From: Pipra filicauda
Lineage: Eukaryota; Chordata; Aves; Passeriformes; Pipridae
Assembly (NCBI RefSeq): GCF_003945595.2
Contig: NW_024104527.1
Coordinates: forward strand, 558,001 to 622,000
DNA length: 64,000 nucleotides
Reading direction: 5' to 3'
The translations under genes were made by a program, and so were the position numbers. A model generated the notes under the pieces. The model did not search any database. It was not told where the DNA came from and saw only the letters and a program-made list of their open reading frames with translations. This document shows positions 51,460-63,808 of the stretch, piece by piece (the first letter of the stretch is position 1; each line of letters starts with the position of its first letter).

Positions 51460-53517
51460 TTTGCACCCCAGCCTCCTGGGAATGCTGCAAAATCTCTCTA
51501 GCAAAGAGTCGAGGAATTCCATCTTTCCCTGAGCAAGAGCCTGCTGCCTGCACTTGGCTGCCTGGAGTGGGCTTGGCCCAGACTTCATCCCATCAGCACC
51601 CAGTTTCCAAGACCCTCAGCCCAGTATTAAAGCCATGCTTTGCCTTCAGCAAGGAACTTCAAAACCCTTTCTCTTGCCCAGACCTGGTGCCAGCAGGGAT
51701 CTGAAGTCCTCACACACTCCTGAGGCACCAAGGTCCTGATATGGGTGGCAGTGGCAGCAGCAAAGGCCGAGAGAGAAAGGCAGAGGCACTGGCAGGACTC
51801 TCCAGCAGCAAGAGTGAATTAACTCACTCCCCAGTTGGCAGGACATGGTACTCAACAGTTCAGCAAGATCTGCAGCCCCCTGGAGACAGACACAGTCCCT
51901 TCTTCATCCACGTTCTTGATCCCTTGCACTCAGAGAGTAGCCAAAGGCACAAGCAGGATGATTTTTGTCTCTTCCACTGGGTGCATGATCTTAAAACCAG
52001 CCTATACTTTAGGAGGAAAAACCCAGCTTGGCTTTCTGGTTCCCACCTGGAGAGATCAGGGCTCACAGAGGGGAAAAGCCCTGTTTATATTCCAGCTGGG
52101 CAAACAGAGCTTGTAATCACATCCAGCCCTCCAGCCTGCTGTGCTCACTCTTAATCCCCTTCCCTGCATGGGGCAGCACCACGACTCAGGTAGAAACTGC
52201 GTACAAGGTCCTGGGGGCAGGTTCAGAAGGGGAGCCGGGACACGGCACTGGGAATTCTCTGGGGCACCATTTCCCCTCTCCAGTATGATTTCAAACATGT
52301 GCTAAGCAGGACAACTCTTCTTTCATCAGAAAAGAGCAAAGAGAGAACCAGGAGAGCTTGGTCTTAGCTCAGCTAAAGTCACAGGCTCAGGGCTTGAAAG
52401 AACAAGGGTCCCAAAAATAAAGGGCTGACAGAAATGCCACCAACACCTGAGACCAAGGCTGGAGACAGCCAAAACCCCACAGTCCCACCCATGAATGGAG
52501 GAGTTCAGCTCCTTTTTATCCCAGCACAGGGACCCCTACAGCTCCCAAAGCATCCCAGCACATGTCTGAGAACAACCCCCATCCCACTGGATCACAAGGA
52601 AGCAAAATGGGCTGGCATTGGGACTGGGATCACAACATCAAGGGAAGGGCTCTGAATATGAAGTAAGCTCATTGCCTGTGCACTGGTTTCAGGAGAGTTG
52701 CTCTTCTCCTGCTGTGTCTGTATATAATGGTGCTTATTGCTGGGCTCTACACACACTTCTTGCTTTTGGTTAAGAAAACACAGAAATGGCCCATTCCCAG
52801 GGACTCCCGGCCGTGGAGAGCCCTGAATGTCCTCCAAAACTTTATCAGACGTGCAGAAACTCCACATGTACAGTCAAAAATAGGTTTACTGGAATGTCTT
52901 TAGTCACAGCTGTAAGCAGCAATACTGAAAACACTGAGCTTGTGCATTCCCATGGCAGGACCAGAAAGTCTTCTGGATCGTGAAACCGAATTTCTTTTTT
53001 TTCTCCTTTTTTTTTTTTTTTAACACAAGAGAAACAACACCCTTGCAGTTCTCCACAGAAGAGCCAGTTTCCTGTAATATATTGGTGTGTTTCTCTTCAG
53101 ACATTTATCCCCTCTTTTTCTCTGATTAAAGGACAGAGTCCCCTCTGCCTTCCACAGCAGGGAGCTTCTTGAACAGTATTATTATTAATATTACAACTCA
53201 ACCATATATACAGATAGATTGTAGTGGCAAGTAGCCAGCTCCAAACCAGAGACCCAGAGTTCCCCAAAACAGGCGATTTGGGATCCGAATCTTCTGTTAT
53301 AAAAAATAAGTCTGACGGGAGGAACAGGTACTCGACCGGACAAGGGCTGTTTGGCAGTTCCTAAAACACTCCTTTAGAACTGGCCTCTTGCCACCTCCTC
53401 CTGCTCCTTGCTCCCGGGAGAAAAACAACTTCAAAGCTATATACAGATATCTCACTTAAATTACACAGCAGTTTGGACATCCCAGAGGCTGCTCCAGCGA
53501 AGCCTCCAGCTGCCCCG

Positions 53518-53546
53518 TCAGGAACGGTACTTCAGGACTATGGGTA
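53518..53546 (-). CDS. VAMP4: VAMP4 terminal coding exon (29 nt of coding sequence)
   Basis: Encodes VPIVLKYRS and TGA at 53518-53520. Acceptor TTCCAG. It was recognised from the KYR C-terminal motif and from the overall length of 141 aa. Confidence 0.92.
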
Positions 53547-56500
53547 CTGGAAAACACAAAGGAACAAGCTCTCACCACACACCGTCCTGTGCAACACCCG
53601 GCCCTGCCAGGGAGCCCCCTCCCTGTTTCTGTAGAGACAAACACTGAGCAGCTGCGAGCAGAAGTGTGTTCCCAACCTCAAGCTAAAGCAATCTGCTGCC
53701 TGCACACACACTAGACAACATATCCTGCCACCTTCATCTCCTTCCAGCTTCCCAAAATTAAACCAGATGGGATTTTCCATCAGTCTCTCTCTCTCCACCC
53801 TGCTGCCAGCTCTGCCTCTCTCTTGCTGCAGGCTGTGTGTCAGAAGGACAACAGGCCGTGAGGGCTTTGCTGAAGGAACATGGACAGTTGCAGAGCTGCC
53901 CCCGGCCACTTCAGTGGGAGGAAAACTCTCCAGACCCAGTGGCTCAGAAGGGCTGCCTGGATCCCTGGAGCACATCATTCTGCAGAGGGATGAATTACTT
54001 CTGCTGGAAGAAACACACTCTGGTCATTATTAGCTGTTTGGTAGGAAAACCAGTGACATCTCGGCTCTGTGGAGCTCCAGGAAGGGACCAATGGCAAAGC
54101 CAAAACAATTACTTAATGGAAATTAAGCAGCTTAGGGGAAGAGTGTTTGTAGACAGCAGGCTCATTGCAAGATGGCTGATACATGTGGAGATGCCTTTGG
54201 AAGACATTGCTTTGGTCTGAAACTTTTCCATTTCCTCCCACCAGCCTTGGCATCAGTCAGTGCCAACCCTGGATCAATACAAGGTTGGCAGGGCAGTGCT
54301 GGCTTTCTCTGGTCAGAGTCAGCAGGACTCGGTTTGAGCCTTGCAGAGAAGGGGCACAGAGTGGCCTACGGCACCACTTAGGATGGCTTAAGGCAGAGTG
54401 GGGCCTGATGGAGCGGCTCAGGTGCACTCCCCCAGGGACAAGAGCACCATGGTGGCCCAGCATGGAGCACCATGAATATTTCAGACATGGCTGGGGTGAT
54501 CTGGAGCTACTCACCAATGATCACGAGCAGGAGAATAACCACCACCATCGCTATGATCGCCTTCATCTGCAAGGGGAGCACACAGGCATGTTACACAGGG
54601 TGCCTGGGGCACCTGCTTTGACTCAAAAGGGTGCTTTTGCCTTCCAGCATCTTTTCAGCTGAAAAGCAGAGGTTCTCCATCCCCTCCCAGGAGCAGGCAG
54701 GTAACCACCCTTCCACAAGCCCACCCCTGCCTGTTCCCGTTCTTGCTCACCTTACAGTCTCGCCACCACATCTGTCTCCGGAGGTGCTTGGCTCTTTTGC
54801 TAAAAGCTGCTGCATTGTCTGATAAACTGTCTAGTAAAGGAAAGGAAAGAGGTGGTTCAGTGGTGCACACACAGTCAGAGCACCCACTCCTTCTAACTCC
54901 ACTGAGTTTTATGCAATAAACTCGGTGTTAGGGGAAGAGACCCAACCACAGCGTGATTCACCAAAGCCCCAGCAGGTGCCAGTGTGACGCCCTTCACCAG
55001 AGCACGCACAAGACAAGTCATACTGAATTTGCTCTGCAAGCCAGTGGACAGTGCCAGGAGACAGACCAATCTGCCTTTGCTTGAAGGACCTACTAGATCA
55101 CAGCACACAGATGCCCCCAAACTAACACCTCTGCACAGAGCAGCAGAAGGTGAAGGTGGAAAGAATGTTGGCAGAAAGTCTGATCTGCAGCCCAAGGCTG
55201 GGAAACACCACTCCCAAAAGGGACAGCAATACAAGCCCAGGTCTGTCATTAGGTGCTTTCTGAACTGAACCAGGTAACCTGGCCCAGCAACCAGGCAAAG
55301 AGGTGGGGAACAGGCCAGCAGAGCTGCATTTGGGATCGCACCTGATTTATCCTGCAGGTCATCCAGCCGCTCGCCTCTCTCGATCACCTTTGTGATGTTC
55401 TCCTGCATGACATCGATGACCTCGTCCACCTGGTTCTGGACACTGGGGCAGAGCACAGAGGGGCAGAACTGAGCACCACAGGCTGAGCATCACAGCTCAG
55501 AGCTGCCCAGAGCTCACCCACAAAAACCAAAGGGCACAACAGTGGAGAGAGGTCAATGGGATGCTGAGGAAGCCAGAGGCACGGGGTGAGTCTCCAGCAA
55601 TCTCAGGAAGGGCCAGGGAACACAAGGGGCTCAGAGAGAACACTGGGAAGTCAGCAGAAGGGGTAACCCTCTGTAACACACAGTAGGAAAAGGCACTAAT
55701 TGCTGTTGGTGGGACCTCTGCTGCAGAAGAGCTCACAAAGGGGGAAAAAGGTATAAAACCCACACCTTATCTTTCTACATTTCATAGAACCTCACATCAC
55801 ACCTTTGCTCAATAACTTGGGGTGAAATCAAATCAAGGTGCACTCCCCTCTCTGGAAACTGAATTACTAAATTAAACCCACTCTGCCAGGGGCATCAAGT
55901 GGACAGCAAAGGAATGGCTGACATGAACTAAACCAAGCTATAATTCATCTTCTCACAGGTTATGCAACTCTGTGGGTAGTCACTTCAGTGAACAGTAGCC
56001 TAAATCACACCCGGAGGGTTATTAAAAATGTATTTATTCACTCCAGGAAAAAAAAAAAACACACTGGCAAGAGAGAAGAATTTTCCTGGTGGAAAAATAC
56101 TGCTACATTCTGGTTTGTATTTTGGAGCTAATACACTTTTATTTTCCTGGAGATAGAAATAAGAATTTCCTTGAGGCCCTGGGGATACAAGACATTGTTT
56201 GAGACATACTGTTCCCAAAAAGTCAATGGCAACAGCAGGATCTTGGAGGCAAGACTACACACAGGGCAACAAAACAGAAATAGCTCCAGGCCACTCACTC
56301 TGCAGCAATCTTAGGTTTGATGGCTTAGGTTGCCTCGATTAAAAACATTTAAGCACTTTAAACATATTGAAATGCATCCAGCAGTACCTAAATATGCAGC
56401 ACAAATGGGCCACTTCAGCAGCTCTCCACCTTACCCTAAGCTCAGAGCACTTGGAATGACAGGAACAGCAGATCCTCCCCCACGGCCTGGGAAACTGCGG

Positions 56501-59500
56501 CCAAGACAGACTGGGAGCAACTGGCTCAAGGCCAGTCAATGGGGCACTGCAGAACCAGGAACAGAGCTCTGTCCTACCCCCCATGCTTCTAATTAATTAA
56601 TTAGAGGCATAGGTTCACACTGACCCATTTCTCCTGCCTCCCTCCCAGCTGCCTGCCTCTTACTGAGCACACACTTGTGCCGACGAGGAGCAGCTGCAAC
56701 AAGCAATAGTGGTCACAATGGAAAAGCACATGCCTTGCTCACATTTATCTACTATTCCAAAAGCAGGCAAGAAAAATCATTAAAAGGCTGTTTTCTCCCC
56801 AGAAAGCTCTAGGAAGAGCTCCAGATTTTTGAATATGATGGGGTTTCCCATCTTAGCCTTTCAGGTTGAGCTCTGTAGCACCACTGCACTGCGGCCCAGG
56901 CAACCCCTCTGAAGCCAGTTTCTGAGTCAACAGGCTTCATATGGCACATGCTGGACTCCAGCAGCACACATAAAATTTTGCTTTGTTTAGGACAGCACCA
57001 GAAAGGAACCTGCCTCCCCCGTGCTGCATCACAGAGTCCGTGGGAGCAGCATCTCTCTTGAACCCACCTACACCGTGCGGCAGCAGTTCCCGCCTTCCAC
57101 AGTGATGGAGTTCCTTATCTGGAGGGGAAAGGCAGGGATAATCCCTAAACACCTCTCAGTAGGAACCTGCCCAGGAGCCTGTTCTGAGCCACAATTTGTT
57201 TTACAAGGTATGAGGTGAGTGGCACAGCTGCCACTGTTGGGAAAACAAGGGAGGTAGCACTGAGGAAACAGCCTGATGCTGTCTGGGAAACACGTGGCAG
57301 TGCCCTGTGGAGCAAAGGGTCCAACCCACGCAGCCCCCTGGCCCATCCTTGGGACAGCAGGTGAGGAGGAGGCATGTTCTGCAAAGGGGTTTCCTTACCT
57401 CGGCACAAGTCCCAGCTCGGAGTCACCAGCAATGCAGCTCCAGCTTGGGGTGAGAGAGGAAAAGCAGAAACATCTGCTACCCCAGATGAGCCAACTTGGC
57501 AAAACCTCTGACGCCTTAAACATCGGCTTCACAGGCAGAAGTCTACATTTGCAGTATGTAAATGTTTCTAAAATCATTTACTGGCTTGAAAGTAGAGATT
57601 TCCTCCTACAATGGATTTGTAACCAAGTTATCCTGGTACAACTAACAAGTGGGAGCACACAAGGGCATGGTGCATCCAGGAATGTGCAGAGCAATGCAAC
57701 ACCACCTGTATCCTTGCCAGTACAGGTCAGAGCCTGGAGAGATGCTGTTGCAGTCCTGGGACACCCCAAAGTGTTGGAGGCAAAGCGGGCAGGTACCTGA
57801 CTTCAAGCTGCTGTGGTGCATACCAGCATTTGGGAGAGACCTATGGAGCACAGACCCTTACTGCCCAAGCTGCACCTCAGCATCCCCTCCCTTCTCACTT
57901 GAGCTGCTGGCAAAACACCAAGAGCCTTTGCTACCTTCCCAAACCCTAGGCTGGCTGTTAACTGTCCCCAAGAGAACAAAACATTTCACAAGTGGAGAAT
58001 GGAGGCACAGAGAAATCAAGGCTTATAAACTCCCACAAATGTTGAGGCCTTGACCTTCCATGGAACACAGATGCATTTGAGCAGCCCAATCAATACCTTT
58101 TGGCATCTGATGTAAAAGAGAACCCTGGGAAAAAACAACAAAACAAAAAACAGGAGGGAGCTGAAAGATGCCCAGCCTATGCATGAGCCCAGCAGTTTCA
58201 GAACAAATTCAAAAATTCCCACTAGTTTGGCATGCTTGAGGCTGGAAACTCAAGAAGAATCAAGAAGAAAATATTTTCTTGCTTTATTTGGCAAGAGGGA
58301 ATGAATCCTCTAATTCAAAACGTATTTCCTGTCGGGGAGCTACTGGCTTTTGACACATACACTTCATGTGCTTCACTCCAGGCAGATTTCCAAGAGAAAT
58401 AAAATAGAATAAATACCTGCCAGGAAAGGGAGAAAGACAAAAGCATAAAATGTCTCCCACGACCCTCCTTCTTACTAGTAACTGCAAACATGATGCTTTT
58501 AACAAGGACAGCAGGCATACACTGTAAGAGCAACAGGAGACCCAACAGTGCTCAGCTTGGTTTAGACTCCTCTTTTCTTGTGCTTTGCTGTACCAGAGTG
58601 GGAGGAATATGCCTTTCCATTTTGGCCATACTGGTTAGGTACTGAAAACTCCCTGGGCTGGTCAGGGTGTTGGGCTGACAACAGTGCTACTGCATTCTCC
58701 AGATGCCATGAACAGGCCATGCACACACGCCACAGGATGTGCTGCCCAAGGCTGCTGCTTGTCTCCAGGCTGGCTGTTTACAGCCAGCATGACACACTTC
58801 TCTTTTCCACCCCAGCCATATTAATAGTGCTGTGTTTTGGTGCAGATGACTCCCAAACGCCCCTCGTTGTGGCAGTAAACCAGGGAAGAGGGAACAGGAT
58901 GGAGAGCCAGGGCAGATGGAAGGTACAAAGGCAGGAGGCCAGCACTGCACAGAACTGCCTGAGCCACAGCTCAGCAACAGTGTATCTATCAGCACAACTA
59001 TTCCACAAATCCCTGGCTTTAAGTTGCTGCTTCGTCCCAGCTGTGAGGAAAACAGCAGTCTGTGCTTCCCTGAAACCTTTCAGTCATGGAAAGGATTATT
59101 TCCAACAATGATTCCCGTAAACATGGTCTCGGTATCACCTCCAGATGAAAGCCTGCACTGTGGCTGGGGCCCACTGCACAACCAGCCACCTCCCATGAAC
59201 AGCCAGGCCCTGGGAAGCTGCTGTCAACTCTTGCCTTCAAACCATTCCTCAAACTCTCCCCTTCCTCAGGGCCTGCAGAAAGACAGAGCCACCAAAGCCG
59301 AGCCCTGGGGCCAGGGATGCTGGTCACCCCCAGCAGAACAACGAGGGAATCACAGGGACCAAGACCTGGCTCCTGGGATACCTCAGCAGTGTGCTGAGCC
59401 TCAGCACCAGCACGAACCTGAATCCAACAGCACAGTCTCCAGAGAGCACAAACATCAGCAATGAAACAAGTCAAGCAGTGCAGAAAAGGGGGTGATTTTA

Positions 59501-62500
59501 GTGGTGCTTTTGAAAAGATGGCCTGTGATTAGATGCCATTGTTCTAAATAAAAGAAATGCAGGTGGAAGATGAACACCCCACTTTCCCCGAAAAGGCACT
59601 AAGAGCTCTCACACACACATATTCAGGAAAGGCAAAGAAAGGAGTTCAGCTTTCCCTAACCTGTTCTTGGTAACTTTGGGGAAAAGGATAAAAGCCTATT
59701 AAAAGCTGCCTTTCAGTTCTGGCCCACCCCGGGATGGGAGGTCTCAGAGGGAGCCCAAGGGACCCCATGTGGCCTCTCAGTTACCAGAGGAGAGTCCACC
59801 CTAACCAAGCAGTTTCCAGACACATCAGGACGAAACACAGCATGGAGGGGACTGACACTTCCTCCTGCCACTGTTGCCGACTGTAATTCACCACTTTCCC
59901 CTCCGAAGTTTGCAGTGTTCCCCACAGCTGAGCCAGCCTCGAGGGTCTCTGCCACCAAACTCCACCCTGACTCAAGACCCTTTACTTACTGCCAAGGACA
60001 ACCAGAAAAAATTTCCAGCCTTGACCCTCACATTCAACATGTTCCACACCTTTGCTCCCATCACTTTTTCCTCTCCCCAGTCCTCCATCCAGTTTCCTTT
60101 TATGCCTGTCTTCACACCTCGATCCTCCAGCCCTGTATAGCTACAGCCTCTCTAGCTTTGCCCAGCTATGCCTCAGCTCTCCAAATGCTCAAATTCCTCC
60201 TTAAAATGTCTTTTGCTTTTAGTTTTTCAGCAGCTGCCCAACCCTTTCTCTGTTGAAACCAGAGCAAACTGGCTCACTAAGAGACCAGGCATCGATTCAT
60301 CGGCACAAGATCAGAAACGTAATAATGAGCTCCACGACGAGAAGTGATGAGTGCATGGCACAAGTGCTTATTAAACAAAGCAGTCAGCGTTGATGAGAGC
60401 AGAAAATAAACACTGTTCTATAACAGATGTTCTAGATACTGGATAGATGTAGCCACTTGCTACCCCAAGGGACATATTTCATTCCAAGTCCACTATCCAA
60501 GCAATCTCTGGCAGCGGGCAAATCTCAGGGGTGTTGGGCATGAGTCACATCACACCTCTGGACTCACCAGTTCCTGGCTGAACACCTCTTTCATTTTCCT
60601 TCCCCTCCACAGGTGCAGTGCCATCCTCTACCTAAGCCCACACTCCTGCCTGCCAGGCCAAGATCGTGGGAAGAGAAGAGCTCCTGTTTTTCCCCACCAC
60701 ACAGGGAAGGCAGAAGATACTGCAATTCCTGTCCAGCAGAGGAGGATGAAGGGGCAAACATTATCCCCTCTCTACTTCATTTACTCCCAATCAGCCTGGC
60801 TGTGCCCTAGAAGGCAGGCTTTATCCACTCTGGCTTATTCCAAGGATCAGTTCACCTCTACCAACAGTCTCCTCACACGCAGGAGGGAAGACAGACCCCT
60901 GAAAACTCAGGGCACAGTGACCTTCCCACTGCCTGTCATGTATCTCGAGTGCCCTTTGCCCCTGCAGGTAACGTGGCGAGCAGGCACACAGACAGGCACT
61001 GCCTGATGCTGACACTGGCAGTGAGTCATCCCAGAGCTGCACTGGCATCTTCCTGGCACGGAAAACATCCCTCACGAAGAGCCACACTCAGGCTGCAAAC
61101 AAGACCCAGTCTGAACAGCCCAGTCATAAGGCCCCACACAGAGCTCTGTTCTGGCTCCACAGAGACCAGCAAAGGAAACAGGGCAACACAAACCAGGGGG
61201 CTGAGAGAATCCTCCCACTTTTAATTAAGTACCACCACCACATCCCTCACAGGAAAGGGCAGGGAAAACTGGAGCCCTGAACAAGCATCATCCATGAAAT
61301 GACTCCGTGGGAGGAGGATCCAGAGTGTTCACTCCTTCCTTCTTGCCCTAATCCTCCTCCTGTAATGGTTTCCTGTTTTCCAGCTGCCTTGACTCCACTG
61401 AGTCACTGCTCATCTCCAGGTCACCTCTATCAGGTTTTTATCTGGGGAAGAGGCCAGAGGACCAGCTGCTGCCCAAAAAACACAGCGCTGGTGTGTTCCT
61501 GCCCAACTGCTTTCCTGAAATGTTGAGGAGTATGTTACAGGATGAAGGAAAAAAGCCACAAAACAATAAAAAGTTGTGCTAGTGAAGGCTAAAGTTCAGG
61601 GCTCTAGAAAAAGAGCCTCACAAAAGCATGGAACAGCTCACCACCACAACCCAGCAAGGGCTTCAGAAACTCCACTAAACTACTGTGATATAATCTTATC
61701 CCTTTGTCTCGGTCAGCACTCAACTTCTTGACACCTTGCATCAAATCTCAGATTTCCTTCAGCTGTGGGCACATAGGGTAGGACATAACAATTAGAAGAA
61801 AGCAGGTGCAAGGAACGTTCCTGCTAAGAACCACACAGAAATACTTCGGTAAGACAGCAGCAGGGGCTCACAGCACTAGAATAAATTACTATCTAGGTGA
61901 CACTGAGGAACAACAACTTACTGCCTGATCTTGTCATTCCTGGGTCCAAACCTGGGTCCAGAAGGCCCCCTCCTGCAGGCAGAAAAGATCAGTCAGGATG
62001 GAGGATACAATGAAAACATGTTTTTAAAGGAGACTCAAAAGATACACAAGAAAGAACCAATGATGAAGGATTGTTTTCATAGCTCCCATGAGTCCCTCCC
62101 ATGTCTGAGGATACGTGGGACACCCCACCTTACAAAAGGTCACACCTATTAAGACTTAATTCATACTCAATGCCAAGGCTCTGGGAGATCATCCCAAAGG
62201 AATCAAAGGTTTAGATTCCCAGTCCCAGAGCTGCAGGCAGGCAGGACATTGCATTCCCTACAGCAGCCGTTCAGGAACTCACAAGAAAAAGTCTTCCTCT
62301 TCATCTGAGTCTTCCTCCAACAGGTTCCTCTGCAAACACATTAAAAACAATAAGCAACCACCATGTCACACACATTTCCAGCTCTTAGGATGCAATCAGC
62401 AGCCTCTGCCTGCAGGAAGGCCCTCTCTGCTCAAGGGACAGTCCCCAGCCCTGCCAGCAAACACATCAGTGTCGCCCACAGCCACCTTGCACCATCCCAT

Positions 62501-63644
62501 CCATGCGGGAAGTCAGATCCACGCTGGCTTTGGAGGACATGGTTTCTCCAGCCATCCGACAGGAGCAGGTGTAAGCACAAGGAAACACACTGGGCTCCCC
62601 GGGCAGGGAAGCAGAGTGGTCTGACAGCTCTGCTCTGCTCAGATTTGCTGATCCCACTAGATGGTCCCAAGGCTGATTTTTAAGAGCAATCCCACTGAAG
62701 CCTGACAGGTTCGGAAAAAGACGTTTACTAGAATTTGTTTCTCCTATCAGGGCAGCACAGGGTTTACAAACCGAGCTCAGGGCTCCCTGAAACATCTGCT
62801 CAGGGTCAAAAATAGTCGATAGGGGGAAATGCCACACTGAAGGCATGGGCCCAGGGACACAGCAGTGTTCCTTGAGGTACCAACAGCTGCTGCTTCCCCT
62901 GTGCACAAATTCAGGCCCACACCCGCAAGCCTGATGATCTTGTTTCATAGCTCCCCTACATTTCCATCCTTGCCACATTTCCTCAATCAACTTAAGCAAC
63001 TTGGAACTCGGGATCCTCATCTCACTGACAGCTGTTGTGAGCTGCAGCAGCACTTAAGACCACGGTCTAAACTGAGTTTTAGCACAGTGTGACCCCAGGA
63101 CAAACACATCAGGTTAAACCCGCTTTGTCTAACACAGGCAACTGCACCACTGTGACCCGTATCCACTGCCTGAAACGTCAGAGGACCTTGGCACCAGGGG
63201 AAGAACTCAGCTGTAAAGCACAGGGCGACTTCACACGAGTTCCCTGGCCAGCTGCGAGACACAAGAGCCAGGACATGCCCATGCCAAGCCCTGCAGAGCG
63301 GCAAGAGACCGGAGCACAGCGGGGTCTCACACCCATAGACATGGAGCAAAGGAACTACAACAGGTTCTCAGGGCAGCCTTTCCCCCTGAAGCGGCTGATT
63401 TTACAACCCGCAGGTCGGCTGTGAAGCTCGCACAGCCCCTCACTGACCGAACGCCGCTGTCACAGCGTTCCGGGCCCCGAAGGGCTGCGGCAGCACAGGG
63501 ACCCCGGCCCAGGGACCCGCACCGGGGCACCCCGCGGGCAGCACCCGCCCGCCGCGACCGCGCAGGGGCGGCACTCACCCGCTCGCTCTTCACCGAGCCC
63601 GTCACCTCGTCGTCGTTCAGGTGCCGCTTGAATTTGGGCGGCAT
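53518..63644 (-). CDS. VAMP4: Vesicle-associated membrane protein 4, complete
   Basis: R-SNARE of the trans-Golgi network and endosomes, pairing with syntaxin-6/16-type Q-SNAREs. Coding exons: 63579-63644, 62283-62329, 61922-61972, 55342-55442, 54751-54830, 54515-54566, 53518-53546. They total 426 nt, 141 aa plus stop, the same length as human. RNLLEEDSDEEEDFF at 23-37 is the dileucine plus acidic-cluster sorting signal special to VAMP4. The SNARE helix spans about 55-113, with the zero-layer Arg at residue 77 (VIERGERL), followed by RRQMWWRDCK. A single C-terminal transmembrane helix runs from about 117 to 137, ending LKYRS. It carries a proline at 134 that human VAMP4 lacks. Order relative to METTL13 agrees with human 1q24, apart from the intervening ITPA. 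Confidence 0.97.
54515..54566 (-). CDS. VAMP4: VAMP4 coding exon 6 (membrane anchor)
   Basis: 52 nt, MKAIIAMVVVILLLVII, the hydrophobic anchor. Acceptor TTGCAG, donor GTGAGT. Confidence 0.94.
54751..54830 (-). CDS. VAMP4: VAMP4 coding exon 5 (SNARE motif, second half)
   Basis: 80 nt, DSLSDNAAAFSKRAKHLRRQ then MWWRDCK. The junction codon gives Asp89 where human has Glu. Acceptor CTAG, donor GTGAGC. Confidence 0.96.
55342..55442 (-). CDS. VAMP4: VAMP4 coding exon 4 (SNARE motif, first half)
   Basis: 101 nt, HVQNQVDEVIDVMQENITKV through LQDKS, with zero-layer Arg77. Acceptor CCCCAG, donor GTGCGA. Confidence 0.96.
55443..61921 (-). other. VAMP4: VAMP4 intron 3
   Basis: 6.5 kb, the largest VAMP4 intron. 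It contains an A-rich tract near 56049-56061 and an AATT-repeat patch near 56590-56603. No exon, RNA gene or recognisable transposon is seen; the open frames on both strands are short and without family motifs. Confidence 0.85.
61922..61972 (-). CDS. VAMP4: VAMP4 coding exon 3
   Basis: 51 nt, RGPSGPRFGPRNDKIR, the proline/glycine-rich linker before the SNARE helix. Acceptor CTGCAG, donor GTAAGT. Confidence 0.94.
61973..63578 (-). other. VAMP4: VAMP4 introns 1-2
   Basis: Introns 62330-63578 and 61973-62282. The right end of intron 1 belongs to the CpG island; no other element is recognised. Confidence 0.85.
62283..62329 (-). CDS. VAMP4: VAMP4 coding exon 2 (sorting signal)
   Basis: 47 nt encoding RNLLEEDSDEEEDFF plus part of Leu38: the TGN-retrieval dileucine and acidic cluster in one small exon. 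Acceptor TTGCAG, donor GTGAGT. Confidence 0.95.
63579..63644 (-). CDS. VAMP4: VAMP4 coding exon 1
   Basis: 22 codons, MPPKFKRHLNDDEVTGSVKS then ER, donor GTGAGT. A plausible CCCCAG acceptor lies just upstream of the ATG, so a separate non-coding first exon is possible. Confidence 0.95.
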
Positions 63645-63728
63645 GGCCGGGCTGGGGATGCTTGGAGGAGGCAGCGGGGAGCGGCCGGGTCACCCGCACC
63701 GGCGGGCCCGGAGGGGTGGAGAGGAAGG

Positions 63729-63808
63729 GACAGGAGGGAAGCAGACAGGACAGGAGGGAAGCAGACAGGACAAGACAAGACAAGACAAGACAGGACAGGA
63801 CAGGACAG
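63729..63808. repeat. Tandem repeat: 20-mer pair plus GACAA/GACAG pentamers
   Basis: Two copies of a 20-bp unit (GACAGGAGGGAAGCAGACAG) at 63729-63768 run straight into four GACAA and four GACAG pentamers. The plus strand is purine-rich. The array lies about 85 bp upstream of the VAMP4 ATG, so it is in the leader, the promoter or the end of a leader intron. Confidence 0.92.

Larger units (their letters stand above)
50061..53517. other. Region between ITPA promoter and VAMP4 stop codon
   Basis: About 3.4 kb expected to contain the VAMP4 3' UTR on its right side. It holds two direct copies of an unclassified repeat (50314-50492 and 51284-51459) and a thymine-rich tract at about 52985-53021. I did not find AATAAA or ATTAAA on the minus strand by eye; variants AGTAAA (52885-52890) and TATAAA (52084-52089) are present, so the VAMP4 3' end is unresolved. 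No further gene is supported. Confidence 0.7.
53547..55341 (-). other. VAMP4: VAMP4 introns 4-6
   Basis: Introns 54831-55341, 54567-54750 and 53547-54514. Ordinary intron sequence; nothing notable is recognised. Confidence 0.85.
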
